Source: Blattamonas nauphoetae (taxonomy: Eukaryota; Preaxostyla; Oxymonadida). From it: a stretch of DNA of 64,000 nucleotides. The notes under the pieces are model-generated. The model was not told where the DNA came from. It made no database searches and saw only the letters and a list, made by a program, of their open reading frames with translations. Location: assembly GCA_033064195.1 (NCBI GenBank), contig JARBJD010000141.1, positions 117,101-181,100 of the forward strand, read 5' to 3'. Shown in pieces: positions 29,701 to 40,600 of the stretch (position 1 is the stretch's first letter; each line of letters opens with the position of its first letter). The translations under genes were made by a program, and so were the position numbers.

Positions 29701-32396
29701 CGAAGAACACCACCATCAGATCTTCATCATTCACTAATATCCAATCAACCGAACCTTTCTTCCGCCTCTCCTTCTCCACCCTTCATCTCCGCTCCTCGCA
29801 ATTCCAGTTCTGTCAAGTTGAGTCGGATGCTCTGGTTGTGGTGGACGAAGGGTCCGTCGTCAACGTCACCTCGTCCATATTTCAGTTCTGCAGAGGGCGA
29901 GAAGCTGGTGTTGTGCTTTTCACTGACAAGGCCGACACAGTGAATCCTTTCACGGGAGTGGACATGATCAGCAATTGTTACACTCACAAGGAAGGATTTG
30001 GACACGCGATGACTTCACGTTTCGGAAATGATGTAACAATCCGAAACAAGGCACTGCTCTTGGCAATCACAAACGTTCGTTCTTCGTCGATCTTCCCGCG
30101 TGTTGTTGTTGGTGATTCTGAACATGCAGAACCGATCGACCTCTTCGCTCCGAAACAATCAGTCTTCCATTTGGACATTTCAGGCACAGACAGCTACCAA
30201 TGTGGAATAAAGGCGTTGCCATGTTGCACACTCCAATACACAATCGGCGTCACAAACGAGACAAACACGAAAGAGGAAATGACCACGATTCTTCCATACG
30301 GTCCTTTCAGCGAAGTCTCTGTTTTGATTGGAAGGAAGAGCGTTCTGGTGAATGGACAAGGAATATCCGAATTCCACGCTCCGCATGTACGAGATGGATT
30401 GATGCTGAAGATCGACGACAGTTCCGTCATTTGGAGGCGGTTAGAATTTCGAATCACGTCATCCGACTGCGGCGGCTTCGTCTCGTCCACCCAATCCAAT
30501 TTGGAAATGGAAGACTGCACACTTTCGTCGTTCGTTCCGGTTTATATCATCTCATCGCTTGACTCGTCAATGCACTCGCTCTTCTCAATCAGCTCTGGAT
30601 CGTTGAGAGTGTTGAGACTGCAATCTTTCAACATGCAGTCAATGTCGCTTTCAACCACTCTTTTCTCACTGGACAGAACGAACTTCAAATTCGATAATAC
30701 GACGTTGTCGTCTTTGTCAACTGATTCTGAATCTGGATTGATGTGTGGGACAGTCCAGCACACACACTTCGATCTCGACAAGGTCATGTTTGAAGACCTG
30801 AACACAGCATCGAACTGCGGAATCCTCAACCTCACAGTGATTGACAGTGGATCTGTGTCTCTCACCGAGACTACATTCTCCAATCTGGACATCGCATCTC
30901 CGCTCATCTCACTCACTCTCTCTTCCTCACCGAGCATGACGACACAGACCAGCATTGTTGTGGATGTGTCCACTCTTCATGTCAGGCAGTGTCGAGGAAC
31001 AGGCCTCACTGGTGCTGTGCTGCTTGTTGACAATCCACACAACATCCAATGGACACTCACAGAACCAGAATACAGAATGGACTTGAACGAGATTGAATGG
31101 GACTCCTTCGCAGAGAGACGTGACACGGACGAAATCCGAAGCCTCTTTGATTCTCGGATTCCTCCTCTCCCGCAGTATGTCGTCAACGAAAACGTGAACA
31201 ACGATGTGATTGATTGTGGATCGGAACAGCTCCCGTGCTCTTCGATCGAGTTCGCTGTTGGTCGGATCCATCCTCATCGAACGAACGCCGTTGCTGTGGT
31301 TCTGCACTCTTCGGTTGATTTGAAGGAACAGCTCTCCGACACGCGATGCTCGTTTGTGGAAGGCTCCAACCACACTCTGAGCATCGTGCAAAACGTGGTG
31401 GATTCAGCTGCAGCGATTGTGGTGAGAGAGAAGTTCGAGTTGGTGGCTGTTTCTGTGACACTTCCTCCCAACGCGTCGTCACTTGGGAAGACTATCGGGA
31501 TCATCGAGTGCTCGTCTGGCTCTCTCTCCCTCCGACGAGTGACTGTGCTTCAGCCATCCATGACCGGACATCTTCGTCGAGTGATTGTGTTGGCCGTGGA
31601 CACAAACGTGACTATTTCGGAGTGCGAGCTGAACAGACTCTCCACTGAAGATGATCTCATCTCTCTCCGCTACACAAGCAACACAATCCCAAGTTTCCAT
31701 TTTCGCAATGTCTCGTTTGTGAGCTGCCAGCCTCCCAGTGCAGTCAGGATTGCCCTCACCTTCTCGCCCGAGCATCAGAAAGTGAAGATGCGGGATCACT
31801 TTGAGAAGATGACGCTGGACTGGAAGCATCCCGAATGGTACTCGCTCACTGTGGGTACGAAGCACTCCTCGTTCCTGTTTGACGTGGTCGTCCATCCTGC
31901 AGTTTGTGGCGGACTTGGCGTTGCTGGTCTCCTCGCCCTGCTCGTCGTTCCTTGGCTGATCTGCACACCAGCGATGTTCCCTGTCATGCTGTGCTATCGT
32001 CGACAACACAGCAAAACTGACCCTCCCAATCGCTCTCACTGCTGCAAGTGTCTGCTTCCAGATGGAGGACGAGGGCAGAGGGGACACGATCCGTGGGATG
32101 CGATTGCTCTGCTGAACGGGATTCCGAATGAATATCGGTATTCGACCATCACTGATGCGAAGACGAGACAGCAGACTGGTCAAAACGAAGAAGGACAGCC
32201 AATTGACACAATTCAAATGACGAGAGCGATCGCAGCTGATGGAATGAACAGCATTCACATCTCCGATCGTGACCAGACGAACCACACCGAATCGATTTCC
32301 ACAACTCGTCACCAAAGAAACAGACACGTCTCAACAGATTCCGATTCGGAGGATATGCTCGACTCATCCGATGTGTCTGAGGAAGAATTCATCTGA
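26748..32396 (+). CDS. Giant beta-helix (Pmp-like) type I surface protein, 1882 aa
   Basis: The protein begins with a hydrophobic signal peptide (MLTLIVSLLLIDHSV). It then has about 1,700 residues of right-handed parallel beta-helix repeats of the Pmp type, with short GG-aliphatic motifs (NGGSLS, NGGAVAV, GGGVFI, QGGAIA, CGGCIAI, RGGFFHL, SGGFFHL) alternating with Asn-rich turns. Modules with paired cysteines recur (NEARGRDWNLCGFKTNPCSS, SYQCGIKALPCCT, VIDCGSEQLPCSS). One membrane helix (GLGVAGLLALLVVPWLICT) is near residue 1725, followed by a basic and then acidic Ser/Asp-rich tail of about 150 residues ending in SDVSEEEFI. The topology suggests a surface receptor or adhesin. Similar proteins are known from Trichomonas and, I believe, oxymonads. 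The frame is uninterrupted and single-exon. Confidence 0.85.
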   Translation: MLTLIVSLLLIDHSVPNYSPLSPISPSQPLDDNSRDCSFFVDSPLILRHNTVYTNSNVCISGLLIRPALHVEERGFFKVQNSSFSISSLSVRTTQLLSQITNSYCYLSDCNLHLSSASPFLAVSSEITMKSITFESDTSTVDSLVTNNSHNNQLIMLASSLINMAVTSENSFFGGDKTSSRIYSTTIWNVTMYSLASSTHLFVADRSLILGSQFSFVSNGIDGAIVRRFCHTASFLAQNTTFSNGLYEEKTFTSPQTLSDITNTFIKCVFSNCSSSSNGGSLSASYTVLPSSFDLTLRDCQFSSSKSDRNGGAVAVILDGSTNEDCRLTVDIEHCNFSNTAARTGEGGGVFINVQGDSKCGGSIVIRARSEFNVSSATLGGCICSSLSTTQSISFMLDDSIIESSHAEQGGAIAHEVSLSSTSSFSATYFFSYNCSSSLGGSFLFVIHEYLSISINHTQITRSTSTACGGCIAINQSKSASNFHFSVVLSDLDIRDCTAQLRGGFFHLDQVQNDFKGESVISCDNIKALSCYSAFSGGFFHLSQAGSVNLKMSSSTITSLSSGGYGAFIYCPGSYQQDLAVAFTISLSHVSFSDLSCGAGCLLHSGSSVNPASLYLTLDNVTATKFDSTESGALVNIEECSVSVERLVVVRNCRFTRESFTCSSVISQPEGTLQMESTIIVENNPLNDAMLDLSPNTKLSLNMCQLVNSANREMGLNCNLISGPLGPDNFVECTEVVFSVHSPTCAGYIVAFDSLPNKVGELFVSCVDTSASSSFPSVADKTGQHTFSINSETREIFVNEARGRDWNLCGFKTNPCSSIHYSARVSSRSAFSISAVGNFTAPEHPVILASPCMRLTSGPSLLEHRATLEFSLSDVPILQAPNNPFELSHLIFILETDRSDGVFFRAGQSSTHVFDILVNYTGQHRISLFFLPHTTTSKLEINLNAHALPLNNIALFSSDSAISVIDSSTFETLVFSGSSTFLGLSKNTTIRSSSFTNIQSTEPFFRLSFSTLHLRSSQFQFCQVESDALVVVDEGSVVNVTSSIFQFCRGREAGVVLFTDKADTVNPFTGVDMISNCYTHKEGFGHAMTSRFGNDVTIRNKALLLAITNVRSSSIFPRVVVGDSEHAEPIDLFAPKQSVFHLDISGTDSYQCGIKALPCCTLQYTIGVTNETNTKEEMTTILPYGPFSEVSVLIGRKSVLVNGQGISEFHAPHVRDGLMLKIDDSSVIWRRLEFRITSSDCGGFVSSTQSNLEMEDCTLSSFVPVYIISSLDSSMHSLFSISSGSLRVLRLQSFNMQSMSLSTTLFSLDRTNFKFDNTTLSSLSTDSESGLMCGTVQHTHFDLDKVMFEDLNTASNCGILNLTVIDSGSVSLTETTFSNLDIASPLISLTLSSSPSMTTQTSIVVDVSTLHVRQCRGTGLTGAVLLVDNPHNIQWTLTEPEYRMDLNEIEWDSFAERRDTDEIRSLFDSRIPPLPQYVVNENVNNDVIDCGSEQLPCSSIEFAVGRIHPHRTNAVAVVLHSSVDLKEQLSDTRCSFVEGSNHTLSIVQNVVDSAAAIVVREKFELVAVSVTLPPNASSLGKTIGIIECSSGSLSLRRVTVLQPSMTGHLRRVIVLAVDTNVTISECELNRLSTEDDLISLRYTSNTIPSFHFRNVSFVSCQPPSAVRIALTFSPEHQKVKMRDHFEKMTLDWKHPEWYSLTVGTKHSSFLFDVVVHPAVCGGLGVAGLLALLVVPWLICTPAMFPVMLCYRRQHSKTDPPNRSHCCKCLLPDGGRGQRGHDPWDAIALLNGIPNEYRYSTITDAKTRQQTGQNEEGQPIDTIQMTRAIAADGMNSIHISDRDQTNHTESISTTRHQRNRHVSTDSDSEDMLDSSDVSEEEFI

Positions 32397-32696
32397 TCAC
32401 ACCCCTCTCACACAATTCGTCTCAAAATCTCGTTTTGACCGTCAAAGGAGCTGAGATCAAATCCATTGTCTGTTCTCTTTGGTTGAGGATTCTTTGGCAA
32501 TATTGATGTCAACCATCGTCTTTTCCATTTTCTTCCTTTTGTGTTTTTTGAGAGAACTGATTGACATTATCGACCTGTTTTATCGCAAAAAAGCGTAACC
32601 GCACCCAATCCTTCGGTTATCAGTTCAACTTTTGTACAAAGATTGGGTCTTCTGATCAAACCATAGATTCTACAAATCGCTTTTCATTCTTGAAAC

Positions 32697-34199
32697 ATGT
32701 TGACTTTTATTTTAGGTGTCAACCTTTTTCTGTCGTCTTCTTCTCTTCCACTTCGTTCTCTATCTTCCTACATCAATCTGGACGACAATACTCAAGTTAT
32801 CACACTACCAAATGAACCAATCTTCAGTTCGAACGAACTCAAGCTCTCCTCGCAATGCATTCACCTTGTTGGTGGAGGTTCTACCCATATTGAAACATGT
32901 TCAACTTCACTCTTGCTGTTTGACCTCACGAACTCGACACTATCGTTGTCAAATGTGAATCTTCGGATGAATGCCGAGGCCCGTCTGACCGCAATTGATC
33001 TCCAAAGTTCATTCACCATGTCTCATTCTGCTATTATTCTCGAAACGTCGATGAAGCCAATCGTATTTTCCAGCGGTGGATCAGTCTCCGTCAGCAATGT
33101 CGAGATCATCGCCCCGACAGTTAATTCTGTCCTCTCGCCATTTGTGAGTTCGTGCAATATGCATACAGATATTATCTTGAGTGGCATATCGTTCTCAAAT
33201 GCAAACCTTGAAATAGACGCTCCGTTCCTCTCCGAAGGCCACTCTCGTTCACTCTCGCTGAGCTCGTCAACATTCACGAACGTCTCGTCCTCTCTGCTCC
33301 GGAAACAGATCAGCTCATCATCAGATACTACTCAACAACTCACATCTGCACTTGTGGTTGGATCCAACTTTGATCAAACAGACGCCTCCTACACCGGCGC
33401 CCTTTTTAGCACGGACAGGATCAGATCGTTATCTGTCGCCAATTCGTCATTCACTCGTGCCACTCTCACGTCAAATGGTCCAACACCGCTGACAGAAAGC
33501 AAGTCGTACACGTCAACCACTTTTGCCGACCTCAGCAACGAAGGCGGAAGCGGAGGAGCTCTCATTCTCAACGGAGACTCCGACACAGCCACACTCACCC
33601 TCACCCGTTGTCGTTTCCTCCGATGTGTCTCGCCAAGCGACAAGGAAGGGGGAGCGATCCTTGCTCAAAAGGGAAAGCTTGTCATAGTTGTGTCATCGTT
33701 CGATTCATGCTCAGCTGGCTCGGGAGGAGCAATAGCAACACACTCTGCGACTCTATCCATCGCGGATAGCTCGTTCACAAGCTGTACAGCGACATGCAAA
33801 AAATGGGACGATTATTCCTCAGAAGTTTATAATTCTAATGCAGACGCTCCTTCAGAGGAACGAGTGAATGGTGGCGGCGGAGCATTGTGGTTGGATTTCC
33901 AAACGGATTACTATCTGGTCAGCAACACCCTCTTCAAAACGTGTTCAGCCCCTTCCTTTGGCGGCGGGGTGGTCATCTGGCCCTTTGATTGCCGGCCCCC
34001 TTCATATTGCCGGATGGTTAACCTCATGTTCGTTGGGACAAATGTCCTATTCGACAAGACAGATAGATCAGGAGGTGCAAACATCATGTTCACGACACAG
34101 CAATTTTCTGACGGTAATCAAACTCAGGATTATTTCCAGCACAAGACCAACACTCTCGATGGCACCCGCCACCTCGAAGGGACATTCACAGGCTTCTGA
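32697..34199 (+). CDS. Signal-peptide and beta-helix N-terminal part of a second giant receptor
   Basis: A 500-codon frame starting with a hydrophobic leader (MLTFILGVNLFLSSSSLPL), then Pmp-type beta-helix repeats (GGSGGALIL, EGGAILAQ, GSGGAIATH, NGGGGALWL, FGGGVVIW). It ends without any membrane anchor. The next open frame on the same strand (34690-43194) has the opposite lack: beta-helix, membrane helix and tail but no signal peptide and no clear start ATG. Together they match the layout of the 26748-32396 gene, so I read them as two parts of one gene separated by about 490 bp of AT-rich sequence (intron or insertion). Confidence 0.7.
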   Translation: MLTFILGVNLFLSSSSLPLRSLSSYINLDDNTQVITLPNEPIFSSNELKLSSQCIHLVGGGSTHIETCSTSLLLFDLTNSTLSLSNVNLRMNAEARLTAIDLQSSFTMSHSAIILETSMKPIVFSSGGSVSVSNVEIIAPTVNSVLSPFVSSCNMHTDIILSGISFSNANLEIDAPFLSEGHSRSLSLSSSTFTNVSSSLLRKQISSSSDTTQQLTSALVVGSNFDQTDASYTGALFSTDRIRSLSVANSSFTRATLTSNGPTPLTESKSYTSTTFADLSNEGGSGGALILNGDSDTATLTLTRCRFLRCVSPSDKEGGAILAQKGKLVIVVSSFDSCSAGSGGAIATHSATLSIADSSFTSCTATCKKWDDYSSEVYNSNADAPSEERVNGGGGALWLDFQTDYYLVSNTLFKTCSAPSFGGGVVIWPFDCRPPSYCRMVNLMFVGTNVLFDKTDRSGGANIMFTTQQFSDGNQTQDYFQHKTNTLDGTRHLEGTFTGF

Positions 34200-34689
34200 T
34201 TTGATCCCAGTGATCCCAGTCGGATCTGATCCCACCAAATACCTACAATACCATTTCGTTTCTTTCATTTCAAAAAAGTCTTCTTATATATGATATTTGA
34301 ATGGAAAAAAAAGTAAAAAGGAAAATGGTCACTTCATAGATCATGAAAATGCAAACTTTGGGTGCTGCTGTTTCAGTTTGTTCTACAACAATAATTATAA
34401 AAACAAGTCGATAATGCGTTATTATGTCTTCTTTGATGGTTTTTTCTCACTGACTAAAGTCAATGAAGGGAATACATCGAAAAAAGAAGTGTTGGTGATT
34501 GTGATCGTGCGTGTTTTTGGGAAATAAGAGCTGTCTGAAATATTGAAGAGCATTATGTGAAAACAAGAAGTGAATTGAACATGATTAATGAAGTGATAAT
34601 GAGAAAATCTCAAAGGAAAAGAGTTGAAATTTGATCTCAGTCCAAATTTAGGCACTGACATCAATTGATCCCAGTTTTACCTATTTTGA
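34200..34689. other. AT-rich interruption between two parts of a giant receptor gene
   Basis: Base composition drops sharply to AT-rich compared with the roughly half-GC coding DNA on both sides. Direct repeats of TGATCCCAGT occur near both ends (about 34205 and 34670), and GGACATTCAC occurs just outside both ends. No inverted termini are found. It could be a retained intron longer than the usual short ones, or an insertion of an unknown element. No gene is visible inside. Confidence 0.45.
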
Positions 34690-37600
34690 TGGGACTACTC
34701 AGATGCCTGGACATTCACCAATTACGACAAAGGAAGCAATTCATGTTTCGCCATCCACAACGGAAAATCTGGACACATTCACGGAACCCAAGTCGAAATC
34801 ACAGACAATGATGTGTATGTCGCCACAACAGGCACGAACGTGTGGAACTGTGGGTCATCATCAAGTAAATGCCAAACTGTCACATATGGAAGCAACAAGG
34901 TCACCGATACAAAGACAGTCTACGTGGCAGCTGGCAGTTACCCAGTTATTGTGGACGACGAGACGTGTGTCCTTGTTGACGAAAGGACAGTGACAATTGT
35001 GGGAGCTGGCACAACATCAACAACAGCGACGTTCTCTCAGCCGTCGTATGGAGAGACGGCGAACTTCAAACTCTCGAGTGGCCATTTGTCTGTCACAACG
35101 ATGACACTCATACTCACCGCCGGTTCAGAGAATGGCTGGCATCTGATTGATGTGGACGGCACAGGACATGTCGTTCTATCGAGCTGTGGCCTTAAGGGAA
35201 CAGGAAGTGAGCAGAATGGCCGACTTGTCACAATCCAAGGTGGATCCCTCACTGCAACAGGATGCTCGTTCTCAAACATCCTCTCCAACCTTCCAACAGG
35301 AAGTGGTGTCTTCGCTGATCTGTCATCAACTTCGTCTTTCACTCTTCAGACTTCATCGTTCACGGAATGCAAGCTTGGGGAGGAAGAAGGGTGTTTCGGC
35401 GCAGCTGTCTCGATCTCTCTTCAGGCCGACGCAGACTCCAGCAACTACAATCTGAAGACACTCACCTTCAGCGAGAACTCCGCCCCACGCGCAGCCGATA
35501 TCTTCATCTCAGCTGCCGATCTGACAGAATCGCTTGCGGCCCTGACTAAGGACTGTTTCATTGCGGAATGGAACAATAACGCTGTTGACAATCAGAGATT
35601 CCGCTGCGAGTCGCGTGGAGGCGAATATGGAACAACCGAATTAGGCATCCCGAGATACTTTGAAGGCCCTCCAAAGATCTTCCTCAACTCGACACGTGAA
35701 GACGTTGGTGGTTGTGGGACAGAAGCTGACCCGTGCTGTTCGCTGGGCTATGCTGCACAGGAAGTGGGTGGAGGAGATCTGGACGACTTCGTTGTTTATG
35801 TGGATGGAGCTGGTATTCTGAATGGCACTGTTGTTGTGAGTGGATGCGAGTTCAAACCGAAGACTTTGAGTGGACAAGCAACACTTCAAGTCTCTCTCGC
35901 CTCGTCGCTCACCTGCACCACAAGCGTGTCTTTCGCCAAAATCGATTTTTCATTCTCGTCGTCTGTCGAATCGTCGAATGCCCTCGTCTCTGCCACTGGT
36001 GGGAAAGTCGTGTTCTCCTCATGTTCCTTCAAATCAGGAACAAGCTCGCTCCTTTCTGTCCAACCGCTCGTGTCAATCGTGGATGGTTCGTTGACAGCAG
36101 ACAAACTGGAAGTGACAAATCTCAAGTTCTCCTCACAGGCGATCAGTGTCAAATCGAAAACTATTTCTGTTGGAAGCATCAACATCGTCAATTGCGAAGC
36201 CACGGAAACCCTCAAAAGTCAACTTGTCTCACTGGATCTCCTCCCTTCGGGAGCATCAAAACTGGACCTGGGAAGCATCTCGTTCACGTCATTCGTCGGG
36301 TCGGGCGTCGTCGTTGAAGTCAAAGCACCATCGTCGACCAAATTCGAATCGGCTGGCACACTCTTCTCTTCCTCGTCCAACTCAATCAGCACAAACACGG
36401 ATCTCTCGTTCGCAGGCTCATGTGACGCTGCTTCACTCCTCGTTGCTCTGCGTGTTAGTGCCTCGTCCCTCACACACTCTGGATCGACCATCCAATTCCC
36501 TCTATCGTGCGATGTAAGTTCATTCGATTCGTATGTGAAAACAGACTCGACGTCTCTCAGTCTGACTGATTCCGTCATCGTCCTCTCCAACCTCTCCGGC
36601 TTCTATTCCACCGCTCTTTTCTGCGTCACCGCACATGATCTCACCATCACCCAGTCGTCTCTGTCTCCGATCCTCGACGGAGAAGCCATCCTGACACTTC
36701 CTTTCGTGAAAGTCACTGGAGGACACTTTGTTGTGACGAATGTGTTGATGGACGGCTCGCTCTTCGTTGCCGATTTCTCGTCGAGTGTGATCGTCCAGAA
36801 CGGAGGGATCATCGACATCTCATCCTGCGATTTCACGTCCATCATCTCCTCTGGATCAGGTTCTGTGGTGTCATCCAAACTACAAACAGACTCATCGCTC
36901 ACACTTGATTCTGTGAATTGTGTCTCGTGCAAGTCAACTTGGCAATCGACCTCAGGTGGAGCTGTGAGCGTGTCGATTGTTGATGGGACATTCGAAGTCA
37001 AGTCTGGAACATCCTTCGAGAAGTGTTCATCGTCTGAGAATGGAGGAGCTCTGTTCATTGACCTGACCGAACGAACGACAGGAACTTTCACGCTGAACAA
37101 CATTGTGTTTGGATCAGGAGAAGACGCGAATAGCTGCACTGGAAGTGGAAAAGGGACAGATCTTTTCATCGCAGTGAAGAAGGGAGACCTCGAAGTGATC
37201 AACTCAACGAGTGTGATTGGAACGTACTTCACCACGCCTGCCTCTGAAGCAACTACATTCTCGTCATCCGAACTATCGAAATATGAATTCTCTGAGACTG
37301 AAGGAGTTTCTGGGTCGATTCTGTATCTGTTCAATGGCTACAGTGGTGGAGAGTTGGTCGTCGATTCTTCTAACGGCTTTGAACATTCACTGTGTGGTAA
37401 CGCTAAACTGCCTTGCGTTTCGCTGCAAGCTGGGTTCACTCTTCTGAAAGGAGAGAACGCAGCAGTTGTGATGAAATCAGGATCTGATGTGTCAGCAGCG
37501 ATTGAGTCGAACATCTCAGCCACAATCAAATCAGATGTGAACACCAAACAGACAGTGAAACTCGTGTCAGATATTAGCATCACCGTATCTGAAGATTCTC

Positions 37601-40600
37601 TCACTGTGGACAAGCTCATATTCACTGCGCCAGCCGTCCCTCTCTCCTCGTCGTTCTTTGTTGTGTCTGGAGGGTCGTTGTCAGTGTCGAACTGCGAATT
37701 CACATCAATCTCGTCGACAGCTGGAGGGTCTGCGATCAGCGCAACTCTCGCATCTCCAGCAGCTCTCTCGATCTCATCAACCAGCTTCGTCGACTGTTCT
37801 TCGACGAATGGGAATGGAGGAGCTGTGAGTGTGTCGATTGCTGATGGGTCGTTGACAATTGAATCAACCGTGTCCTTCGAGAAGTGTTCATCGTCTGGGA
37901 ATGGAGGAGCCCTGTTCATTGACCTGACCGAACGAACGACAGGAACTTTCACGCTGAACAACATTGTGTTTGGATCAGGAGAAGACGCGAATAGCTGCAC
38001 TGGAAGTGGAAAAGGGTCAGATCTTTTCATTGCAATCAAGAAGGGAGACCTCGAAGTGATCAACTCAACGAGTGTGATTGGAACGTACTTCACCACGCCT
38101 GCCTCTGAAGCAACTACATTCTCGTCATCCGAACTATCGAAATATGAATTCTCTGAGACTGAAGGAGTTTCTGGGTCGATTCTGTATCTGTTCAATGGCT
38201 ACAGTGGTGGAGAGTTGGTCGTCGATTCTTCTAACGGCTTTGAACATTCACTGTGTGGTAACGCTAAACTGCCTTGCGTTTCGCTGCAAGCTGGGTTCAC
38301 TCTTCTGAAAGGAGAGAACGCAGCAGTTGTGATGAAATCAGGATCTGATGTGTCAGCAGCGATTGAGTCGAACATCTCAGCCACAATCAAATCAGATGTG
38401 AACACCAAACAGACAGTGAAACTCGTGTCAGATATTAGCATCACCGTATCTGAAGATTCTCTCACTGTGGACAAGCTCATATTCACTGCGCCAGCCGTCC
38501 CTCTCTCCTCGTCGTTCTTTGTTGTGTCTGGAGGGTCGTTGTCAGTGTCGAACTGCGAATTCACATCAATCTCGTCGACAGCTGGAGGGTCTGCGATCAG
38601 CGCAACTCTCGCATCTCCAGCAGCTCTCTCGATCTCATCAACCAGCTTCGTCGACTGTTCTTCGACGAATGGGAATGGAGGAGCTGTGAGTGTGTCGATT
38701 GCTGATGGGTCGTTGACAATTGAATCAACCGTGTCCTTCGAGAAGTGTTCATCGTCTGGGAATGGAGGAGCCCTGTTCATTGACCTGACCGAACGAACGA
38801 CAGGAACTTTCACGCTGAACAACATTGTGTTTGGATCAGGAGAAGACGCGAATAGCTGCACTGGAAGTGGAAAAGGGTCAGATCTTTTCATTGCAATCAA
38901 GAAGGGAGACCTCGAAGTGATCAACTCAACGAGTGTGATTGGAACGTACTTCACCACGCCTGCCTCTGAAGCAACTACATTCTCGTCATCCGAACTATCG
39001 AAATATGAATTCTCTGAGACTGAAGGAGTTTCTGGGTCGATTCTGTATCTGTTCAATGGCTACAGTGGTGGAGAGTTGGTCGTCGATTCTTCTAACGGCT
39101 TTGAACATTCACTGTGTGGTAACGCTAAACTGCCTTGCGTTTCGCTGCAAGCTGGGTTCACTCTTCTGAAAGGAGAGAACGCAGCAGTTGTGATGAAATC
39201 AGGATCTGATGTGTCAGCAGCGATTGAGTCGAACATCTCAGCCACAATCAAATCAGATGTGAACACCAAACAGACAGTGAAACTCGTGTCAGATATTAGC
39301 ATCACCGTATCTGAAGATTCTCTCACTGTGGACAAGCTCATATTCACTGCGCCAGCCGTCCCTCTCTCCTCGTCGTTCTTTGTTGTGTCTGGAGGGTCGT
39401 TGTCAGTGTCGAACTGCGAATTCACATCAATCTCGTCGACAGCTGGAGGGTCTGCGATCAGCGCAACTCTCGCATCTCCAGCAGCTCTCTCGATCTCATC
39501 AACCAGCTTCGTCGACTGTTCTGCAACTGCTGGGAATGGAGGAGCTCTGCATGTGACATTGACTGGAGGCTCTTTCACTATCGTCTCTTCGTCCTCCTTC
39601 AAGTTATGCTCTTCGAATGGTCAAGGTGGAGCGCTCTTCGTCGATTCCTCGTCTGACTCTGATCTGTCGTTCAACATTGCCAACGCTGCCTTCGGAGTAT
39701 TGGAAGCTGATAAGAATGAATGTGGCGGAAGCAAGTCTGGAAATGATGTGTTCATCAAAGCAGGTGATCTGTCGTCATTCAAGAAAAAGGAGCTCTTCCC
39801 ATCGAAGTATTCAGCAGCAACGATTGACAGCACCCTTGTCGACTCCATCCGCCTGTCGTCCTCACACACAGCCCACGTTTTGTCTCTCCTCCAATATTTG
39901 TACACTCCACTCACATCTGGATTGGTTTCAGATGTTGACGCAGTCTCATCGGATGTTTCTCAGTGCGGATTTCTCGAACTGCACTGCAAGTCACTCAACC
40001 AACTCGTCGAGAACGCGAAAGCACTCACCACAGCAACCATCAATACATCTCTCACAATAAGCGAGACATTTGTACCAACAAGCACACTTGTCATCACTTC
40101 AATATCAGAATCTCGATCCTCTCTCGTTCTCACGGTCTCGCCATCGTTCTCCATCACCTCAGAGAAGCTTCAACTCACTCTCACTCGACTATCAATCTCG
40201 TCCAAGTCCTCGACATCAAATTCTCAGAATGATCTCGTCGTCATCGAGAACGGTACTCTGGTTGTCTCTGAAAGCTCCTTCACAACTCAGACCACTCTCT
40301 CATCCGCGTTCGTCTCAATCTCAAATGAAGGTTCTCTGCAGATCACAGGTCTCGATGTGTCATCTGCTCAATTGACCAACAGCCCGCTCTTCAACACGGA
40401 AGGTTCAGGATCAATCAAAATTCAGTCTTCTACTTTTGCATCCGTCGCACGAGATGATTCCGGAAATGGAACAGTCATCTCAGCCATCCTCTCCTCATCG
40501 TCGTCATTCATCCTCAACAGCATCGACATCACCAACTGTGGGACCGCAATCCTTCTGGACATGAATGACTGCACACCTTCGACACAATACAGCGTGAAGG

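Noticed and set aside
36603-39602. Three ~285-codon minus-strand frames repeated every 861 bp
   Set aside because: They mirror the repeated beta-helix coding sequence on the plus strand. Their regular spacing comes from the tandem repeat, not from genes.
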